Below are positions 5,432 through 8,263 of a DNA stretch of 8,263 bases, in pieces (position 1 is the stretch's first letter; each line of letters begins with the position of its first letter). The position numbers and the translations under genes were made by a program. This DNA comes from an uncultured Dysosmobacter sp. Lineage in GTDB: Bacteria > Bacillota > Clostridia > Oscillospirales > Oscillospiraceae. Where the stretch lies: positions 1 to 8,263 of the forward strand of contig CAKSVQ010000101.1 of the NCBI GenBank assembly GCA_934504065.1, written 5' to 3'. Below the pieces are notes generated by a model. It did not search any database. It worked only from the letters and a program-made list of their open reading frames with translations, and was not told the DNA's origin.

Positions 5432-6472
5432 ATGGAAGAGCAACCCCACAAGCGGCGCGTCCGCTACAAGGGCACCCATCCCCGGCGCTTTGAGGAAAAA
5501 TACAAGGAGCTGGACCCGGAAAAATACGGCGCGGATGTGGAGAAGATTATCAGCAGCGGCAAGACCCCTGCCGGAATGCACATCCCCATCATGGTGCAGG
5601 AGATTCTGGACGTGCTGGACATCCAGCCCGGAGAGGTTGGCTATGACGCCACGCTGGGCTACGGCGGCCACACCCGCAAAATGCTGGAGAAATTGCAGGG
5701 GCAGGGCCACCTGTACGCCACGGACGTGGACCCCATCGAGCTGGAAAAGACCCGCAGGCGACTTCAGGACGCCGGGTTCGGCCCGGACATTCTCACCGTC
5801 CGCCGCATGAATTTTGCCAAAATCGACGAGGTGGCCCCGGGGCAGCTTTTCGACTTTGTGCTGGCTGACCTTGGCGTGAGCTCCATGCAGATTGACAATC
5901 CCCAGCGGGGCTTCACCTTCAAGGCGGACGGCCCGCTGGACCTGCGGCTGGACCCGACCTCCGGTGTTTCCGCCGCCCAGCGCCTGCAGGAGCTGGACGA
6001 GGAGGAGCTGGCCGCCATGCTGGTGGAAAACGCCGACGAGCCCTATGCCCAGCGCATTGCCCGGGCCGTAGCGCGGGTCTATCAGCGGGGCGAGAGCATT
6101 GCCACCACCGCCCAGCTGGCCGCCGTCATCGAGGGGGCGCTTTCCTTCCTGCCGCCCTCCCAGCGCAAGGAGGACGTGAAAAAATCCTGCCAGCGCACTT
6201 TTCAGGCCCTGCGCATCGACGTGAACAGCGAATTCGAGGTGCTCTACGCCTTTTTGGAAAAGCTGCCCACCGTTCTGCGCCCCGGCGGGCGGGCCGCCAT
6301 TCTCACCTTCCACTCCGGGGAGGACCGACTGGTGAAAAAGGCCTTTAAACAGCACCTGCGGCAGGGGCTCTACCGCGCCGTTTCCGAAGACGTGACCCGC
6401 CCCTCCGCCGAGGAGTGCTTCCGCAATCCCCGGGCCCGCTCCACCAAGCTGCGCTGGGCCATTCGGGCATGA
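5432..6472 (+). CDS. rsmH: RsmH-type 16S rRNA (cytosine-N4) methyltransferase with an N-terminal extension
   Basis: 346 aa against about 310 for typical RsmH (MraW), which uses SAM to methylate C1402 N4 in the ribosomal P site. The core is clear: HIPIMVQEIL (50-59), the SAM loop DATLGYGGHT (72-81), DVDP (98-101), ADLGVSSMQID (145-155), RGFTFKADGPLDLRLDP (159-175), CQRTFQALRIDVNSE (253-267) and FHSGEDRLVKKAF (293-305). Compared with the usual signature, the SAM loop is DATLGYGGH rather than D-T-GGAGH, and FHS-LEDR reads FHSGEDR. Residues 1-48 are an added basic segment containing RYKGTHPRRFEEKYKE (11-26). The gene is not beside mraZ, ftsL or pbp genes, where rsmH normally sits, so it may be a paralogue. 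RBS AGGAGG precedes the ATG; probably co-transcribed with glyA. Confidence 0.85.
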   Translation: MEEQPHKRRVRYKGTHPRRFEEKYKELDPEKYGADVEKIISSGKTPAGMHIPIMVQEILDVLDIQPGEVGYDATLGYGGHTRKMLEKLQGQGHLYATDVDPIELEKTRRRLQDAGFGPDILTVRRMNFAKIDEVAPGQLFDFVLADLGVSSMQIDNPQRGFTFKADGPLDLRLDPTSGVSAAQRLQELDEEELAAMLVENADEPYAQRIARAVARVYQRGESIATTAQLAAVIEGALSFLPPSQRKEDVKKSCQRTFQALRIDVNSEFEVLYAFLEKLPTVLRPGGRAAILTFHSGEDRLVKKAFKQHLRQGLYRAVSEDVTRPSAEECFRNPRARSTKLRWAIRA

Positions 6473-6493
6473 GGAGAGAAAGGAGACGCGCGT

Positions 6494-6829
6494 ATGCTGC
6501 GGGATGAAACGATTCAACGGGTCCTGCGGTTCCGGGACGACCGGGACTGGCGGCAGTTCCACACGCCCAAGGACCTTGCCATCTCCATGAATCTGGAGGC
6601 CGCCGAGCTGCTGGAGCTGTTCCAGTGGAGCGGCGCCGATCTGGAATGCCGGGACAAGCTACCCCAGATTCGGGAGGAGCTGGCCGACGTGTTGAGCTAC
6701 TGCATTTTGATGGCCGATGTCTGCGGGCTGGACCTTGACGAGATCATGAACGAAAAGGTCACAAAGAACGAGCGGAAATATCCCGTGGAAAAAGCCCGCG
6801 GCCACGCCGACAAATATACAAAGCTATAA
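6494..6829 (+). CDS. MazG-like / RS21-C6-type nucleotide pyrophosphohydrolase
   Basis: 111-aa all-alpha single-domain protein of the MazG superfamily, closest in layout to the RS21-C6 (dCTP pyrophosphatase 1) group. These hydrolyse (d)NTPs to NMP and pyrophosphate and help clear unwanted or modified nucleotides. The metal-binding acids are visible as E35-x-x-E38 in LEAAELLELFQW and E62-x-x-D65 in REELADVLSY. The conserved C-terminal basic segment is NERKYPVEKARG (92-103). A single domain is normal here; full MazG has two. It lies 21 nt after rsmH with AAAGGAG 8 nt before the ATG, so it is very likely the last gene of the glyA unit. The true substrate cannot be read from sequence. Repeat copy C begins 7 nt after its stop. 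Confidence 0.9.
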   Translation: MLRDETIQRVLRFRDDRDWRQFHTPKDLAISMNLEAAELLELFQWSGADLECRDKLPQIREELADVLSYCILMADVCGLDLDEIMNEKVTKNERKYPVEKARGHADKYTKL

Positions 6830-6836
6830 AGGACTT

Positions 6837-6997
6837 CGAAAAAGGCTTCGCTGCGCTCTGCGCCTCGGTTGGCCGCTGTAAGCGGCCAATTCGACGCTCG
6901 CTCCGCGCAGAGTGTTTTCTGCCACGCGCATGTCGCGGCAGAAAACCGATTTCATGTCTTTCACGTCTGCGGACGTGAAACTCTGCGAGGCTTTTTT
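6837..6997 (+). repeat. Copy C of the multi-hairpin intergenic element (full, best closed)
   Basis: Same order of parts as copy B, without the leading hairpin. The ends pair: AAAAAGGCTTCGC (6839-6851) with GCGAGGCTTTTTT (6985-6997) over 13 positions including two G:U wobbles. Inside: an 8-bp helix CTCTGCGC / GCGCAGAG (6856-6863, 6905-6912) that encloses the hairpin TTGGCCGCT / AGCGGCCAA (6869-6877, 6881-6889, loop GTA); hairpin GTTTTCTGCC / GGCAGAAAAC (6914-6923, 6937-6946) holding GCATGT; hairpin TTTCACGTC / GACGTGAAA (6959-6967, 6972-6980) with loop TGCG. It is 3' of the MazG-like gene and on its strand. The T6 at its end could also help termination. Confidence 0.85.
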
Positions 6998-7018
6998 AGT
7001 CTGCTTGCTTATTAAAAT

Positions 7019-7053
7019 AAGGCCAGCCTGCGGCAATGCCGCAAGCTGGCCTT
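7019..7053. terminator. Bidirectional terminator between convergent units
   Basis: AAGGCCAGC (7019-7027) pairs with GCTGGCCTT (7045-7053). The stem continues inward as TGCGGC / GCCGCA past one C-A mismatch and ends in the 3-nt loop AAT. Flanks are ACATTTT on the plus side and ATTTTAATAA on the minus side. It sits between copies C and D and can stop the mazG unit and the minus-strand transporter unit. Confidence 0.8.
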
Positions 7054-7062
7054 ACATTTTCC

Positions 7063-7240
7063 AAAAGCCTCGCAGAGTTCCGTCATCCGCAGATGACGGA
7101 ATAAATTTTAATTCCGTTTTTTCCGAGGACATGTGCCTCGGAAAAAACTCCCTGCGCGGAGCGTGTGTCGAAATGACTGCGCAGCAGCCATGAGGCACGT
7201 AGCGAAGCGAACTCCTCTCGCCAAAGTGGCGGAGCCACTT
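7063..7240 (-). repeat. Copy D of the multi-hairpin intergenic element (full, diverged)
   Basis: Minus-strand order: leading hairpin AAGTGGC / GCCACTT (7224-7240); TTCGC closing arm (rc of 7207-7211); hairpin ATGGCTGC / GCAGTCAT (rc of 7073-7091 region at 7173-7191, loop TGC) with one G:U pair; the CGACACACGCTCCGCGCA block; a 13-bp hairpin at 7116-7148 whose loop reads CACATGT; hairpin TTCCGTCATC / GATGACGGAA (7078-7101) with loop TGCG; closing arm GCGAGGCTTTT (rc of 7063-7073). Stem sequences differ widely from copies B and C while loops and order are kept. It begins 11 nt after the stop of the minus-strand transporter gene and is on that strand. With copy C it fills the 422-nt gene-free gap 6830-7251. 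Confidence 0.8.
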
Positions 7241-7251
7241 GCCTGAAGGCT

Positions 7252-8263
7252 TTAGCCTATCCCCCCGTACTTGATCCCAAGGATCAGGGCCAGCAACGAC
7301 GCGGCGCAGTAGAGCCACTTGCCCAGCGGGTAAAACCAGCCGCCAATGTCCTTCTTCCCGGCGGTGCGCCCTTCGTGGACAGCGGAGAGCGCCGTCTCCT
7401 TCTTCATGACCCAGAAGAACATGATGCCTGCCAGCAGTGCGCCCATCGGGCAGATATAAATAGAGACCACATCCATCCACTGGGAGGTCCAAGGCTGGAT
7501 GAGCAGGGCGACCACGCCGCCGACCGCGCCGATGATGACCACGGAGAGCACCCGGTTGGTGTGCAGCTTCTCCTGTAAGAAAGCAACAGGCGCTTCATAC
7601 AGATTCACAATGGAGCTGACACCCGCGAACAGCACGCAGATATAGAAGATCATACCCACGATCCGGCCGCCGGGCATGGCGTTGAACACGTTGACCAGAT
7701 ACACGAACATCAGTCCGGGGCCGCCCTTCATCTTGTTGATCCCCTCCCCCAGCACCACGGCCATGGCGGGGATGATGACAAACGCGGCCAGCAGGGCGGC
7801 GATGGTGTCGAACAGTGCCACGTGCCGGGCGGAGGAGGGCAGGTCCTCATCCTTCGGCAGGTAAGAGCCGTAGATCACTGACCCGTTGCCCGCAACGGAC
7901 AGGGAGAAGAAGGCCTGTCCAAAGGCGAAGACCCACAGCTGGGGGTCCAGCAGCCCCTCCGGCTTGATGGTGAAGATATACTGATAGCCCTCGCTGGCCC
8001 CGGGCAGGGTGGCCACGTACACGCCGAGGATCACGAAGAGGACGAACAGGGCGGGCATCATCACCTTGTTGGCCTTTTCAATGCCCGCGCCCACGCCCAT
8101 GGCCATGATGGCAAGGGACACGGCCAGACCGATGAGCAGCCACACGCCGTTGCCGATGCCAAAGACGCCGCTATCCAGCATCATGCGGACGGCCTCGCCC
8201 AGCTTGTCCGCTTCGGGAGCCGCCGCGCCGAAGGTGCCGCCGATCACCGCCATGTCGGTGCCC
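7252..8263 (-). CDS. Sodium:neurotransmitter symporter (NSS/SNF) family transporter, N terminus outside window
   Basis: At least 336 residues; the frame stays open through the right edge (the codons before the first in-window Met read G-T-D), so the N-terminal part with the first membrane helices is missing. NSS proteins couple Na+ entry to uptake of amino acids or related amines. Hydrophobic segments, counting from that Met, lie at about 37-57, 64-84, 106-130, 146-168, 182-192, 198-226, 235-253, 260-283 and 313-328. Family marks: GIEKANKVMMPALF (57-70), FGQAFFSLSVAGNGSVIYGSYL (two parts, 111-121 and 122-132) and FAGVSSIVNLYE (209-220), which aligns with the Na2-site serines of LeuT. Substrate not readable. 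It ends 11 nt before copy D. Full NSS proteins are about 440-510 aa. Confidence 0.9.
   Translation of the reverse strand, partial: GTDMAVIGGTFGAAAPEADKLGEAVRMMLDSGVFGIGNGVWLLIGLAVSLAIMAMGVGAGIEKANKVMMPALFVLFVILGVYVATLPGASEGYQYIFTIKPEGLLDPQLWVFAFGQAFFSLSVAGNGSVIYGSYLPKDEDLPSSARHVALFDTIAALLAAFVIIPAMAVVLGEGINKMKGGPGLMFVYLVNVFNAMPGGRIVGMIFYICVLFAGVSSIVNLYEAPVAFLQEKLHTNRVLSVVIIGAVGGVVALLIQPWTSQWMDVVSIYICPMGALLAGIMFFWVMKKETALSAVHEGRTAGKKDIGGWFYPLGKWLYCAASLLALILGIKYGGIG

Noticed and set aside
1..8263. CRISPR array, insertion sequence with transposase, tRNA or rRNA gene
   Set aside because: No regularly spaced short direct repeats, no transposase reading frame, no clear target-site duplications at the repeats, and no tRNA or rRNA signature was seen by eye.

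Overview
The window reads as chromosomal DNA of a GC-rich gut-type Clostridia, most like an Oscillospiraceae relative. This is inferred from AGGAGG-type ribosome binding sites, sigma-A-like promoters, an FMN riboswitch driving an ECF riboflavin transporter subunit, and the protein sequences. No phage, IS or CRISPR gene is visible.

Layout. At the left edge is a partial copy of an intergenic repeat, a minus-strand terminator, a 63-aa hypothetical gene and a SLOG-family (YpsA/DUF1273-like) gene, both on the minus strand. A divergent promoter region (about 960-1038) separates these from a plus-strand unit: promoter, FMN riboswitch, ribU. After a second repeat copy and a terminator comes dinB (DNA polymerase IV) behind a promoter with a LexA-like box. 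dinB overlaps a 5-formyltetrahydrofolate cyclo-ligase gene by 4 nt. A new promoter then drives glyA, an N-terminally extended rsmH, and a MazG-like pyrophosphohydrolase gene. Two further repeat copies, in opposite orientation and separated by a bidirectional terminator, close the space before a minus-strand sodium:neurotransmitter-symporter family gene that runs off the right edge.

How the genes fit together. Three themes are recognisable: flavin uptake under FMN control; folate/one-carbon metabolism (cyclo-ligase and glyA, adjacent but on separate promoters); and nucleic-acid upkeep (translesion polymerase, rRNA methylation, nucleotide-pool cleaning). They look like ordinary housekeeping neighbours rather than one pathway.

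The most unusual content is not protein-coding. Four copies (one truncated) of a roughly 160-180 nt multi-hairpin element occur in 8.3 kb. Each lies just 3' of a gene and on that gene's strand. Three complete copies keep the same order of hairpins and the same loop motifs: a C(UGCG)G tetraloop that fits the UNCG class, and a CAUGU/CACAUGU loop. Their stems differ by paired, compensatory changes and sense-strand G:U wobbles. That pattern suggests a structured RNA at mRNA 3' ends, or a mobile palindromic repeat family. I do not recognise it as a named family.
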